In this document: one piece after another, positions 9,015 to 17,588 of the stretch
Numbering within the stretch: position 1 is the stretch's first letter
Layout of the letters: every line of letters starts with the position of its first letter
Assembly (NCBI GenBank): GCA_009937185.1
Contig: JAACCY010000163.1
Span: forward strand, 1-33,095
Direction of reading: 5' to 3'
DNA from: Planctomycetia bacterium
Lineage (GTDB): Bacteria; Planctomycetota; UBA8108; UBA1146
Length of the DNA: 33,095 nucleotides
Position numbers and translations under genes: made by a program
The notes under the pieces: model-generated
The model's input: only the letters and a program-made list of their open reading frames with translations
The model's database searches: none
Told to the model about the DNA's origin: nothing

Positions 9015-9800
9015 CTACGAAGACGCGCTTGAATAACTACGAAGAGCAAGCTTCCAGAAAGCAACCATGAGGAGAAACATGATTGCGCTGACTCCCAAAG
9101 ACAGAGAGATCAATTCAATACTGGGCTCTTCGAAGAAGACTCTTGCAGGGACTGCCGCAATTAGAAGGAAAGGGATTACGGTAAGGAGAATCCTGCGCGT
9201 CCAGGTGGGGTAAATGGCATCTGGGCGTTCTCCAAGTTTTGTAGATGAGAAGAATGCATTCAGAAGGCCGCGATTGGTATGGAGCCAAAAGACGGGAATC
9301 TCAAAGAACATTTGCATGGTGTAGTGAACCACCACTCCATTCCCTAATAGGAAAAGATACCAAAACAGATTCACCGCTGAGATTTCCCCGGGTAATCGAA
9401 GGATTGACCAAACAAGTAGCCCTGCTGCAATGATCAGATTGAGAAAGGAATTGGCGGCGAAATCTCTGAGACTGAGGAAGAAGAGAGAGGATACAGGTCG
9501 AACTAGATAATAGTCGAGATCTCCTTTGTTCACGTAAATAGGTAGCCACCACATATTGCTACTGAATACCGTCATATGAACGGCGTCCACCACAAGGTAT
9601 CCGCATACGAAAACAAGAGTTTGATCGAGAGACCATCCTCCAAGTAGATCGGTATGTTGGTAAAGCACTAAAAAGATAGTGATCTCTACAAAATAGAAAA
9701 CGCAATCCATGATGATGCGAAACCAAAAATCGAGTCTGTATTCGAGTGATCGACTGAAGGAAAACTTGAGAAACTGGCCATAGAGTCGGAGATATCGCAT
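9015..9800 (-). CDS. ABC-2 type exporter permease (COG3694/DUF990-like)
   Basis: A 261-residue membrane subunit of an ABC exporter with about six hydrophobic segments. The family-typical motif is the stretch YPTWTRRILLTVIPF followed by VPARVF; the N-terminal YRLDFWFRIIMD is also typical of this permease pair. I chose ATG 9800 because it overlaps the stop of the preceding permease as TGATG, indicating translational coupling; the longer frame to 9887 would run deep into the upstream gene. It is the last gene of the ATPase-permease-permease operon. The substrate is unknown; relatives are annotated only as multidrug or uncharacterised exporters. Confidence 0.86.
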   Translation of the reverse strand: MRYLRLYGQFLKFSFSRSLEYRLDFWFRIIMDCVFYFVEITIFLVLYQHTDLLGGWSLDQTLVFVCGYLVVDAVHMTVFSSNMWWLPIYVNKGDLDYYLVRPVSSLFFLSLRDFAANSFLNLIIAAGLLVWSILRLPGEISAVNLFWYLFLLGNGVVVHYTMQMFFEIPVFWLHTNRGLLNAFFSSTKLGERPDAIYPTWTRRILLTVIPFLLIAAVPARVFFEEPSIELISLSLGVSAIMFLLMVAFWKLALRSYSSASS

Positions 9801-10531
9801 CAAATGCCTACTCCTGTATATCGAAGATTTCCACGTCTCCATACGGGTATCACAAGGAGAGACATCACGACGCACCACACCGCGCATGTCAATAATCCAG
9901 TGAGCCAGTCGTTTACTGAGACCTTGCCAAGAATAACCAGAGTTGGAAATTCGAAGAGATATCTAAATGGCAGAATCGCTAAGGCTCCTTGGGACCATTC
10001 CGGAAAAAGAGACAGAGGTATAGTCGCTCCACCCAATAGCATAGTGATAAATCTCATCAGTACTGAAAGAGACCAAACGTTATCTGCCCAAAAAGCTACG
10101 AGTTGAGGGAGAAGTCCCATGATGTAAAACAACAAGTGAGCAAGTATTAAAGATGGCATACACATGAGAAGTCCGGTGACGTGAAGGTCTACAGAACTCG
10201 AAGAACCCATGAAGGGGAGAATGCACGCAGCCATGACGATACTTTGAAGAATATTGGGAAATACATTACCCAGTTGCTGTGCGTATTTTGTAACTCCGTA
10301 GTTCAGAGGGTAAAGTAGATATCGGCTCAGGCTTCCGTCGTAGATTTCAGAAGCAACAGCCATTTGTAGGTCGCCACCACGTACAACTCGCCCTGTTAAA
10401 AAAACCATCACTCCATATGACAAGATGCCAGTCAGGTCCCATTCCCCGACGAGTTCTTTCCCAGATTCGGCAAAGACCGCTGTCCACAATGCCCACAGTA
10501 CAACGAGTTGCACCGCTAAGTTGACGAACAT
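9800..10531 (-). CDS. ABC-2 type exporter permease (COG4587-like), N-terminus out of frame
   Basis: Second membrane subunit of the exporter, with about six hydrophobic segments; 243 residues when started at the ATG at 10531. That start has no ribosome site and cuts into the first helix. The same frame stays open upstream and encodes FFHLISIESRRLFSYRVDFW, which looks like the true family N-terminus (compare YRLDFW in the partner permease), but contains no ATG, GTG or TTG. A well-placed ATG at 10611, overlapping the ATPase stop as ATGA, is one frame away; a single extra T in the T6 run would join it to this frame. So the intact gene probably spans 9800-10611 with a frameshift or a sequencing indel. 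Confidence 0.8.
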   Translation of the reverse strand: MFVNLAVQLVVLWALWTAVFAESGKELVGEWDLTGILSYGVMVFLTGRVVRGGDLQMAVASEIYDGSLSRYLLYPLNYGVTKYAQQLGNVFPNILQSIVMAACILPFMGSSSSVDLHVTGLLMCMPSLILAHLLFYIMGLLPQLVAFWADNVWSLSVLMRFITMLLGGATIPLSLFPEWSQGALAILPFRYLFEFPTLVILGKVSVNDWLTGLLTCAVWCVVMSLLVIPVWRRGNLRYTGVGI

Positions 10532-10611
10532 GGTAATCCAGAAATCAACTCGATAACTGAAGAGCCTTCGTGATTCGATACTGATCAGATGGAAAAAAGG
10601 CGAAGGGTCAT
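10532..10611 (-). other. Displaced N-terminal coding segment of the COG4587-like permease
   Basis: From ATG 10611 the frame reads MTLRLFSI and then meets TGA. The permease frame is regained only by slipping at the T6 tract (plus-strand A6 at 10593-10598). The peptide downstream of the tract in the permease frame resembles the start of ABC-2 permeases, so this segment is coding DNA rather than a spacer. Possible explanations are a homopolymer indel in the assembly, a real mutation, or slippage. Confidence 0.6.
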
Positions 10612-11603
10612 TCTTGCCTGAGGTCTTTTCCGCCCATCAATATTTCAATGGTGTCACTGATTTCAGGTTCATCGATGGAGAGATCATGAATCTTGAATTT
10701 TCTTAATAATTCTGCAGCGACTTCCGTCACATTTTTTCGGGGGACTTGAATACTGACCTGATCAGATTGGATTTGTACTTTTTCTCCCATCTTTGAGAAA
10801 ATTTCTTTAGAGCTTTCATCGAGTGTTTGATTTTGAAGGTGAAGGGTCAATCGTTTGTAAGGTGCGTATTGCTCGATCACCTTTCGGAGACTGCCGTCAT
10901 AGATCAGTTCTCCTTCGCGAATGATAATGATGCGTTCACAGAGTCGTTCAATGTCTTCCATATAGTGGCTTGTGAGAATCATCGCTGGGGACTCCTCTTT
11001 ACGATATGAAAGCAAGAAATCGCGTACAGCTTTTTGGGTAGTGATGTCTAGCCCGATAGTGGGTTCGTCTAAATACACCACTCTGGGGGAGTGAAGAAGT
11101 GCCGCAATGAGTTCCATTTTCATCCGCTCACCCAGAGAGAGGCGTCGAATCTGAATATTCAGTTCCTCTCCAACGTTGAGTAACTGGGTCAGTCTGTTTA
11201 ATTGATGATCAAACTGTTGTTGAGGGATTTGATATATTTCGCGGAGGAGTTGGAAGCAATCCGCCCCAGGTAGGTCCCACCAAAGCTGTGCTTTTTGCCC
11301 CATGATGAGAGAGATTTGACGCCGAAACGCGTCATGTTTCTCCCAAGGGTTGTATCCCAAAACTCGAGCTTCTCCGGCTGAAGGATGAATAATTCCAGAG
11401 AGCATTTTTACGAGTGTGGTTTTTCCCGCACCATTGGCTCCAATGAGCCCGACGATCTCACCTTCTTCAACCGTGAAATCTGCACCTTCTACAGCAACTT
11501 TTTCGATCCAATCTCTACGGAAAAGGGACTTCAGGGATGCCGAGAGCCCTGGAGGTTTTTTGTGAACTCTAAAGACTTTTCTTAGGTTTTGTACTTTGAT
11601 CAT
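10608..11603 (-). CDS. ABC exporter ATP-binding protein (COG4586-like)
   Basis: The 331-residue nucleotide-binding subunit that powers the two permeases downstream. Walker A is GANGAGKTT, the Q-loop region is ISLIMGQKAQLWWDLP, the signature is RRLSLGERMKMEL, Walker B is VVYLDEPTIGLD and the H-loop is TSHYME. The MGQ...LWWDLP sequence is typical of the COG4586 group that pairs with COG4587 and COG3694 permeases. A C-terminal extension of about 100 residues (RLTLHLQNQTL onwards) is the usual regulatory tail. ATG 11603 has AGG-rich sequence upstream (GGGGAATAGGCGG). Its TGA stop overlaps an ATG for the next gene, so all three genes are coupled. Confidence 0.93.
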   Translation of the reverse strand: MIKVQNLRKVFRVHKKPPGLSASLKSLFRRDWIEKVAVEGADFTVEEGEIVGLIGANGAGKTTLVKMLSGIIHPSAGEARVLGYNPWEKHDAFRRQISLIMGQKAQLWWDLPGADCFQLLREIYQIPQQQFDHQLNRLTQLLNVGEELNIQIRRLSLGERMKMELIAALLHSPRVVYLDEPTIGLDITTQKAVRDFLLSYRKEESPAMILTSHYMEDIERLCERIIIIREGELIYDGSLRKVIEQYAPYKRLTLHLQNQTLDESSKEIFSKMGEKVQIQSDQVSIQVPRKNVTEVAAELLRKFKIHDLSIDEPEISDTIEILMGGKDLRQE

Positions 11604-11819
11604 CCGCCTATTCCCCTTATTTCAGCAAAATACCACGATTTGAAGGCTTACAAAAAAAATAAAAAAAAGGTGGTCCAACCGTCCTTAGGAATCTGATGAA
11701 GGATCAGAGTGTCCAAGGGCTCTTCGGTTAATCCCGGATTTGGATACTTCTTATTTATCAGGATTGAGGGATTGCGGAGACGTCTGGACTTGAATTGGGC
11801 GTGGAGGCTGTTAGACGAG

Positions 11820-11853
11820 TTGGGTGTTGTACTTCGGGTGAAGTAAAACCCAA
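11820..11853 (+). promoter_or_regulatory. 34-base two-tier stem-loop in the protease leader
   Basis: TTGGGT (11820-11825) pairs with ACCCAA (11848-11853), and inside it TACTTC (11830-11835) pairs with GAAGTA (11840-11845) around a GGGT loop; the internal loop is GTTG/AA. No T run follows, so it is not a simple terminator. It may be an operator dyad or a structured leader; no known riboswitch is recognised. Confidence 0.4.
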
Positions 11854-11952
11854 GAAAAGCAGTCAGTCACCCAGTTACATGCTCTCTGAATACCTTTCTT
11901 CTGATAGTTGGAGCGATTGAATCTACATTGCGTGGATTCACGTTTCTTTTAT

Positions 11953-11979
11953 AAGTGCTTCTTTGCCAGAAGTACTTTT
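11953..11979 (+). promoter_or_regulatory. Ten-pair hairpin directly before the protease ribosome site
   Basis: AAGTGCTTCT (11953-11962) pairs with AGAAGTACTT (11968-11977), one G-T wobble, with a TTGCC loop and a short T tract. It lies about 12 bases before the AAAGGGGA ribosome site. It could act as a weak attenuator or stabilise the 5' end of the mRNA. Confidence 0.4.
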
Positions 11980-12001
11980 CTGTCCTCTGAAAGGGGATGT
12001 T

Positions 12002-15000
12002 ATGGGTTTTCCGAGAACCCTTCTGTCGTGGCTGCTGGTTTTTTGCTGCACCACGGTTTCATTTGCGCAAATGTCTGGCTCAGGAGAGGTGGAAAATAAC
12101 TCTCTAGAGATTAAGACGTCCTCGATTACTGGCCTCGCCAGTATGTTGACAGGTCAGAACGGAAGCATTCTACCGCTACCTGCTGACCTCGAAAAACCGC
12201 TATCAATCCTCTCGGAGTATGGGATTCATTTTGGTATTTCTGATGTAGAAAATGAACTTAAACGAATTGAAACAGTTCAAGATGATCTAGGGCAAAGGCA
12301 TCATCGATATCAGCAGATGTATCGTGGTATTGAAGTCTTTACGGGACGAATCGTGGTTCACCAGAACCGCGAAGGTCAATTCCTTGCGGTGAATGGCGAC
12401 TTTTATCCGATTCGCCCAGGCGTAGCGACTCAGCCATTGATCGCGATTGAAGAAGCTGAATTTCTAGTTGAAGCAGAATTGGGTCTTGTGAATCCAGTAT
12501 TCACGGAACAGAGACTGGTTCTGGTTGATCCCGGCTGGTACGGCGACCCCAGTTCGGGTCAAGTTCGACTCGCTTGGCATATTACAGCGAGTGGAGATGA
12601 CGCTTTCGGCAAGCATGTGTTCGTCGATGCCAGAAACAGAGAAGTTTTTGACCATTGGCCAGCAGTGCCCTCCGCAGTAGATCGAAAAATTTATGATGGT
12701 TCAGGCGGTTCTCTTCCTGGAAACCTAGTACGGGGCGAGGGGGCTGCCCAAACTGGTGATGCTGAACTGGATAATCTTTACGAGTATGTCGGTGATTTTC
12801 ACCGCCTCTTGTTCGAGGGATATAATAGGGACAGCATCGATGGAGCCGGAACACCGCTGATTTCAACAGGAAGATGGAATTCGAACATTTGTCCCAATGC
12901 CATCTGGAATGGTAGTGGAACGGCATTTTGTTCAGGTCTTGCCACTGACGATATCGTCGGTCATGAATTTGGTCATGGCTTGGTCGATTTCACTGCAGAT
13001 TTGATCTATCAAAATCAATCGGGGCAGTTGAATGAATCTTTTGCTGACGTCTTTGGTGAGTTGGTCGATCTTTATAATGGCGATGCATCGGAGGCGGGTC
13101 CTCCAGGCGGAGCACCATGGCCGGGTGGCGGACCCACAGGCACGGATATACCGAACACCGCGAGGGGTGGCTGCAACGAGGCTTCCGTTCGTTGGATGAT
13201 GGGAGAAGACAGTTCCCTGGGTGCGATTCGGGATATGTGGTCTCCCACATGTAAAGGTGATCCGGATCGTGCACTGAGTCCACTCTACGAATCAACATGT
13301 TGTGATCCTGGATTTGATAGTGGAGGAGTTCACTTTGGATCCGGTGTGTCCAACCATGCATTTGCAATGTTGACCGACGGAAAAACCTTTAATGGCTTTA
13401 CTATCCAGAGTCTGGGAGCGATCAAGACCGGAGCCATCTGGTATCGAGCTCTGAGCGTTTATTTGACACCTGCTTCTGATTTTAATGAAGCCTTCAATGC
13501 CTTTGTTCAAGCAGCGAATGATTTGGTGGGGACGACCCCTTCGGATCCGAGGACAGGTGGACCTTCGGCAGGACCCATCACCGCTGCAGATGTGACCCAG
13601 GTGACAAACGCACTGACCGCAGTGGAGATGAATGCTTCCGGGATTTGTGCGTTACCACCTGCTCCTTCCAATGATGATTGTGCCGGATCAGTAGTGATCT
13701 CTCCCGGGCTTCATGACCTTGATAACAGAGGGGCGACGAATAGTGGAGTCGTCGCAGATGAAACGCAGTGTTCAGGTTCATTCCTTGGTCAGGTCTCGAG
13801 AGACGTTTGGTACACGTACTCGCCTCCACAGTCGGGAACGATCACGGTGAGTACCTGCAACATCGGCGGTTTCGATTCTGACCTTCTCGTCTATTCCGGG
13901 AATTGTGGCAGTCTCGTTCAGCAAGGTTGTAATGGAGACGCCTCCGGCTGCAGTAATTTCACTTCTACTATTCAGGATCTACCTGTGACCGGTGGAGTCA
14001 GTTATCTGATTCGTGTCGGTAGCTTCGGAACCTCTGGGGGAGTCGGACAGTTTGAGTTGTCATTCGCTCCAGGTGGTGGAAACCCGATCGAGATTTGCAA
14101 TAACTCTGTTGATGATGACGGAGATGGTGCCATTGATTGCAACGATACGGATTGCGCCGCAGATCCTGCATGTTCAGGAACTCCTACTGAGGATTGTTCA
14201 AATGGAGTCGACGATGACGGCGACGGGCAGATCGACTGTGCAGACGCAGACTGTTCTTCTTCTCCAGCTTGTAATTCTGTCAGTGGGGATGAATGTCTGA
14301 CTGCTGTGGATGCGTTTTTGGGCACGAATCCCGTGAATACGACGACGGCGACCACTTCAAGTGACGCATCTGATTCAAGTCAATGTAGTGGTACTTTCCT
14401 GGGCGGTTTCCACTCTGATGTTTGGTACCGATTTGTCTCTCCTCAGGATGGTTTGATGACTGCGAGCCTCTGTGGATTGGTTGATTTCGATTCTGATCTT
14501 GCAGTGTATCAGGGTGGCTGCGCCGCTCTTTCCCAAGTGGGTTGTAATGGTGACGGAGCCGGTTGTGTAAATTTGAGTTCCATCGTGACCGATGTTCCAG
14601 TGAGTGCTGGGACTGAATACATGATTCGATTGGGCGGCTGGTCTGAGACTGCAGCCGGGACAGGAAATCTTGACATAACAGTGACGACTGGAAGTCAGGA
14701 GAACTGCACCAACGGAACCGATGATGATCAAGACGGTTTGATCGACTGCGAGGACCCTGACTGTTCAGCGGAACCCTCATGCACTCCATTCCCTGGTGAT
14801 GAGTGTAATACGTCACTCCCTCTGATTTTGGGTTTGAACTTCATCGATAATACAGGTGCTTCCGATAGCGCGGAGGGCGTGCCTTCGTGCTCCGGCAGTT
14901 TCCTAGGGGCCATGAGTAATGACACTTGGTATGACATTCTGGTGAATCAAGATGGACTTCTCACTGTCAGTGCTTGTGACATTTTTGGATACGATTCCAG

Positions 15001-16315
15001 GCTCGTTCTCTACTCTAGGTCATGTGGGAATTTGATCCCTCTCGCCTGCGATGGAGATTCATGTGGCGGACTGGGCGCGATCGCTCAAGCGAGTGTTACA
15101 GCAGGACAGGTGATCAAGGTGCGAATCGGTGCTTCTGTTTCTGGGGCGGTGAGCTCAGGAGATATGCAAGTATCGTTGCAATCCAGTTCTCCCGAGAATT
15201 GTCAAAATGGTATCGACGATGACCTCGACGGCCTCGCTGATTGCCTAGATCCCGATTGTGCTGCAGATCCCTCTTGTACCTGTGAGTCGCTGACCGGATT
15301 AGTTTGCGTTCAGGGAACAGGTATCGAAGTGAACCTTTCATGGACGAATGGCGAGTTGTACGACGAGATCAGGGTTTCTAGAAATGGTAACCTTGTTGCA
15401 ATCCTCGGAGGAAATGCAACCAACTTCCTTGATGGCGGCGGTTTCGCAGGAAATAGAGTCTACGCGGTCACCGGAGTTTGTAGTCAGAGCCAGTCCACGA
15501 GCGTCTGTGTCATGGATGTCGTGGAGCCTTCGGGATTCAATGCCATTGCTCCTCTGATCACTTCGAACTTTGATGCTGCAACAGGTATCGGTTCGGTGGA
15601 GCTGGACTTGTTCCTCTCCGAGAATTCTGACAACCCAGGGTTCCCCGGAGATACTCAAGGCTTTTCATTATCTTTGGCCAATGATGCGAGTTGGGTAACA
15701 CCTGTGTCCGTGACGGCTACAGATCTGCTGCAGCAACTCAACGGTTCTTCTGGACCAGATTTTTTCACAGAGAATATCTATACAGATGGAATCAATGTCG
15801 GAGTGGTCTACTCATTTTCCGGTAATAACATCATTGAGTTTGCTAATGAATCAGCAGTGGTTCACGTTTCATACAACACTGTCGCAGCGAACCTGGTAGG
15901 TGCTGTGGATAACGTGATCACACCACTGACATGGTCAGAAAATGTAGGCCCGGTACCGGTAGAGAATCTGATCGTCGTCAATGGAACGGCGATTACACTT
16001 CAACCTGAATCAGGATCCATCACGTTGATTCCTGAACAGGGTGTTACTATCTCAAGAGCGGATTGTAACTCAGACGGTTCATTCAATATTGCTGATGCCG
16101 TGACTTCTTTGGATGGCTTGTTCAATGGCGGATTCATCAACTGTGTGGATGCATGTGATTCCAACGATGATGGATTGATGAATATCGCTGATTCGGTCTT
16201 CTCGTTGGCCGCGCTCTTCAACAATGGAATTCTGCCTCCTCCTCCCTTTGGATCCTGTGGGATTGACCCCACGGATGATTCGCTGACTTGTGAGGAATTC
16301 GACGCCTGTCCCTGA
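12002..16315 (+). CDS. Secreted M4 (thermolysin-like) metalloprotease with repeat and dockerin-like modules
   Basis: A very large secreted zinc endopeptidase (about 1437 residues). Order: signal peptide ending near SFAQ; FTP-type propeptide (QQMYRGIEVFTGRIVVHQN); M4 catalytic domain with zinc motif HEFGH, the typical LIYQNQSGQLNESFAD (third zinc ligand Glu) and GGVHFGSGVSNHAF with the active-site His; three PPC-like beta domains separated by four Cys/Asp-rich NGxDDDxDGxxDC repeats; an Fn3-like segment; a cohesin-like beta region; and a C-terminal dockerin-like repeat pair (DCNSDGSFNIADAV, DSNDDGLMNIADSV). ATG 12002 is chosen for its signal peptide and AAAGGGGA ribosome site; the TTG at 11963 is less likely. 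The protein probably digests extracellular protein, held at the surface or in a complex by its C-terminus. Confidence 0.92.
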   Translation: MGFPRTLLSWLLVFCCTTVSFAQMSGSGEVENNSLEIKTSSITGLASMLTGQNGSILPLPADLEKPLSILSEYGIHFGISDVENELKRIETVQDDLGQRHHRYQQMYRGIEVFTGRIVVHQNREGQFLAVNGDFYPIRPGVATQPLIAIEEAEFLVEAELGLVNPVFTEQRLVLVDPGWYGDPSSGQVRLAWHITASGDDAFGKHVFVDARNREVFDHWPAVPSAVDRKIYDGSGGSLPGNLVRGEGAAQTGDAELDNLYEYVGDFHRLLFEGYNRDSIDGAGTPLISTGRWNSNICPNAIWNGSGTAFCSGLATDDIVGHEFGHGLVDFTADLIYQNQSGQLNESFADVFGELVDLYNGDASEAGPPGGAPWPGGGPTGTDIPNTARGGCNEASVRWMMGEDSSLGAIRDMWSPTCKGDPDRALSPLYESTCCDPGFDSGGVHFGSGVSNHAFAMLTDGKTFNGFTIQSLGAIKTGAIWYRALSVYLTPASDFNEAFNAFVQAANDLVGTTPSDPRTGGPSAGPITAADVTQVTNALTAVEMNASGICALPPAPSNDDCAGSVVISPGLHDLDNRGATNSGVVADETQCSGSFLGQVSRDVWYTYSPPQSGTITVSTCNIGGFDSDLLVYSGNCGSLVQQGCNGDASGCSNFTSTIQDLPVTGGVSYLIRVGSFGTSGGVGQFELSFAPGGGNPIEICNNSVDDDGDGAIDCNDTDCAADPACSGTPTEDCSNGVDDDGDGQIDCADADCSSSPACNSVSGDECLTAVDAFLGTNPVNTTTATTSSDASDSSQCSGTFLGGFHSDVWYRFVSPQDGLMTASLCGLVDFDSDLAVYQGGCAALSQVGCNGDGAGCVNLSSIVTDVPVSAGTEYMIRLGGWSETAAGTGNLDITVTTGSQENCTNGTDDDQDGLIDCEDPDCSAEPSCTPFPGDECNTSLPLILGLNFIDNTGASDSAEGVPSCSGSFLGAMSNDTWYDILVNQDGLLTVSACDIFGYDSRLVLYSRSCGNLIPLACDGDSCGGLGAIAQASVTAGQVIKVRIGASVSGAVSSGDMQVSLQSSSPENCQNGIDDDLDGLADCLDPDCAADPSCTCESLTGLVCVQGTGIEVNLSWTNGELYDEIRVSRNGNLVAILGGNATNFLDGGGFAGNRVYAVTGVCSQSQSTSVCVMDVVEPSGFNAIAPLITSNFDAATGIGSVELDLFLSENSDNPGFPGDTQGFSLSLANDASWVTPVSVTATDLLQQLNGSSGPDFFTENIYTDGINVGVVYSFSGNNIIEFANESAVVHVSYNTVAANLVGAVDNVITPLTWSENVGPVPVENLIVVNGTAITLQPESGSITLIPEQGVTISRADCNSDGSFNIADAVTSLDGLFNGGFINCVDACDSNDDGLMNIADSVFSLAALFNNGILPPPPFGSCGIDPTDDSLTCEEFDACP
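13670..15277 (+). repeat. Intragenic repeats: three PPC-like domains and four DxDGDG Cys-rich linkers
   Basis: PPC-like units start near 13670, 14283 and 14793; each contains a CSGxFLG motif and a D(V/T)WY motif, and a Gly-rich tail. The short acidic repeats (pattern NGxDDDxDGxxDCxDxDCxxxPxC) lie at about 14090-14176, 14189-14275, 14699-14782 and 15194-15277. They probably bind calcium and are disulfide-bonded. The copies are clearly diverged, so the duplication is old. Confidence 0.85.
16055..16230 (+). other. Dockerin-like C-terminal module of the protease
   Basis: Two copies of a D-x-N-x-D-G calcium loop followed by a helix (NIADAVTSLDGLFNGG and NIADSVFSLAALFNNG) about 30 residues apart. 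This layout is common at the C-termini of secreted planctomycete proteins and is used here as taxonomic evidence. It may dock the protease to a partner; no cohesin partner gene is seen nearby. Confidence 0.75.
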
Positions 16316-16690
16316 AGAATTCAGGTTCAAACTAGCGTGGGCCAGTCCATTGCTGTCTCTTTCCCCGGGGTACCTCAAGGTATCCCGGGGAATTTTTATG
16401 ACATTTTCTTCATCTGCTGGGAAGAATATTGCCTGTAGGGGCTGTTATTCAGGCAAATCTGAAGAAGGAGCACCCCCGGTACGCTTGCCCGTGAGGGTTC
16501 CGACTTCTACGATCTCATATGTTGGAAACAAAGACTGGAAAGTCTTTTCATTTCGCCGCCTTCCTTCCAGAAGGAGGTGGCTGATCCGACAGTCAGAGAG
16601 GCTTTTCAATACTCTCTGCCAGAACGCAATTACCACCCGAATCCGGGACTACAGATCCCGTTGCGGAAGAGAGACCAGAGGATGAGTTCA
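16316..16690. other. Intergenic region before the acyl-CoA operon
   Basis: A 375-base gap containing the strong terminator at 16361-16397 and presumably the promoter of the acyl-CoA operon. An open frame across it (to 16685) has no ribosome site and begins within the terminator T run, so I do not call it a gene. Confidence 0.6.
16361..16397 (+). terminator. Strong Rho-independent terminator after the protease gene
   Basis: TTCCCCGGGGTACC (16361-16374) pairs with GGTATCCCGGGGAA (16379-16392), 14 pairs with one wobble, with a TCAA tetraloop, followed by TTTTT. It isolates the protease gene from the acyl-CoA operon. Confidence 0.93.
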
Positions 16691-17572
16691 ATGGATTCCA
16701 GTCAAGCTGCTGATCTTGTGAACGGGATCGAGAAAGTCGCTGTTGTAGGTGCCGGAACCATGGGGAACGGGATCGCTCAAGTGGTTGCCACTTCAGGTTA
16801 CCCTGTCACCATCATCGATCCCTTCGAGGCTTCACTCGAGAGGGCAAAGGGCGCCATCGATAACAGCCTTGGTCGTATGGTGAAAAAAGAAAAAATCACA
16901 GCAGATGATGCCAGTGCAACGATGGAGCGCATCTCCTTTTCTACTTCAATCGAAGCATCTGCGGGGACTCAGTGGGCGGTGGAAGCGATTCCCGAGGTGG
17001 AGTCACTCAAAGAAGAGGTCCTTTCTGGTCTTGATTCTCATGTAGTCGAGGGGGGAGTGATCGCCAGTAATACTTCTTCGATCTCCATTACGAGGTTGGC
17101 CAGTTACACCCAGCGTCCGGAACGATTTGTTGGAATGCACTTCATGAATCCTGTTCCCATGATGAAGTTAGTAGAAGTGATCAAGGGACATAAGACAGTG
17201 GACACAGTCGTTGAGGCGACTATGGAACTTTCCCGTAAACTCGGGAAAGAGCCTTGGCTAGCAGAAGATTATCCAGGGTTTGTTGCCAACAGGATTCTTT
17301 GCCCAATGCTCAACGAAGCGATGTATGCCTTGATGGAGGGTGTCGCAACAAAGGAATCCATCGATGAAGTGATGAAACTGGGAATGGGGCACCCTATGGG
17401 GCCTCTGACTCTCGCTGATTTTGTCGGACTCGATGTATGCCTCAATATCCTTGAGGTGTTGCATTCCGAGTTGGGCGATCCCAAGTACAGACCTTGTCCT
17501 CTTCTCAGAAGAATGGTGGCGGCAGGAGACTTGGGCAGAAAAACCGGTCGAGGGTTCTACGACTACTCTTAA
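16691..17572 (+). CDS. 3-hydroxybutyryl/3-hydroxyacyl-CoA dehydrogenase
   Basis: NAD-dependent oxidation of 3-hydroxybutyryl-CoA to acetoacetyl-CoA. About 293 residues, the usual length for stand-alone short-chain enzymes. The nucleotide site is [16 protein letters not shown]; the catalytic region is [18 protein letters not shown] with the His, and [15 protein letters not shown] and [20 protein letters not shown]-type helices mark the C-terminal domain. I prefer ATG 16691 because AGAGG (16677-16681) is nine bases upstream; ATG 16682 abuts it. A longer frame from 16577 adds a tail unlike the family. It is the first gene of a plus-strand acyl-CoA operon, 16 bases ahead of an acyl-CoA dehydrogenase. 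Confidence 0.92.
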   Translation: MDSSQAADLVNGIEKVAVVGAGTMGNGIAQVVATSGYPVTIIDPFEASLERAKGAIDNSLGRMVKKEKITADDASATMERISFSTSIEASAGTQWAVEAIPEVESLKEEVLSGLDSHVVEGGVIASNTSSISITRLASYTQRPERFVGMHFMNPVPMMKLVEVIKGHKTVDTVVEATMELSRKLGKEPWLAEDYPGFVANRILCPMLNEAMYALMEGVATKESIDEVMKLGMGHPMGPLTLADFVGLDVCLNILEVLHSELGDPKYRPCPLLRRMVAAGDLGRKTGRGFYDYS

Positions 17573-17588
17573 GTGAAGGAAGTCAGCG

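Larger units (their letters stand above)
11604..12001. other. Divergent intergenic region with two hairpins
   Basis: A 398-base gap between the minus-strand ABC operon and the plus-strand protease. I see no credible gene. It holds an A-rich run (11651-11668) and two stem-loops listed separately. Promoters for both directions must lie here, but I could not pick convincing -35/-10 pairs. Confidence 0.6.

Noticed and set aside
14280-14816. Antisense open frame of 178 residues inside the protease repeats
   Set aside because: Low-complexity His/Ser/Arg-rich product caused by the repetitive Asp/Gly/Cys codons on the coding strand; no start site or family similarity.
14090-15277. Repeat array resembling a CRISPR or tandem DNA repeat
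   Set aside because: The repeats are protein-level (in-frame acidic Cys repeats at irregular spacing and with diverged DNA), not a direct-repeat/spacer array.
16290-16685. Open frame of 131 residues between the protease and the hydroxyacyl-CoA dehydrogenase
   Set aside because: It overlaps the end of the protease gene, spans the strong terminator at 16361-16397 and has no ribosome site or recognisable motif.
16577-16690. N-terminal extension of the hydroxyacyl-CoA dehydrogenase to 16577
   Set aside because: The added residues are not family-like and precede a good ribosome site (AGAGG) placed for the ATG at 16691.
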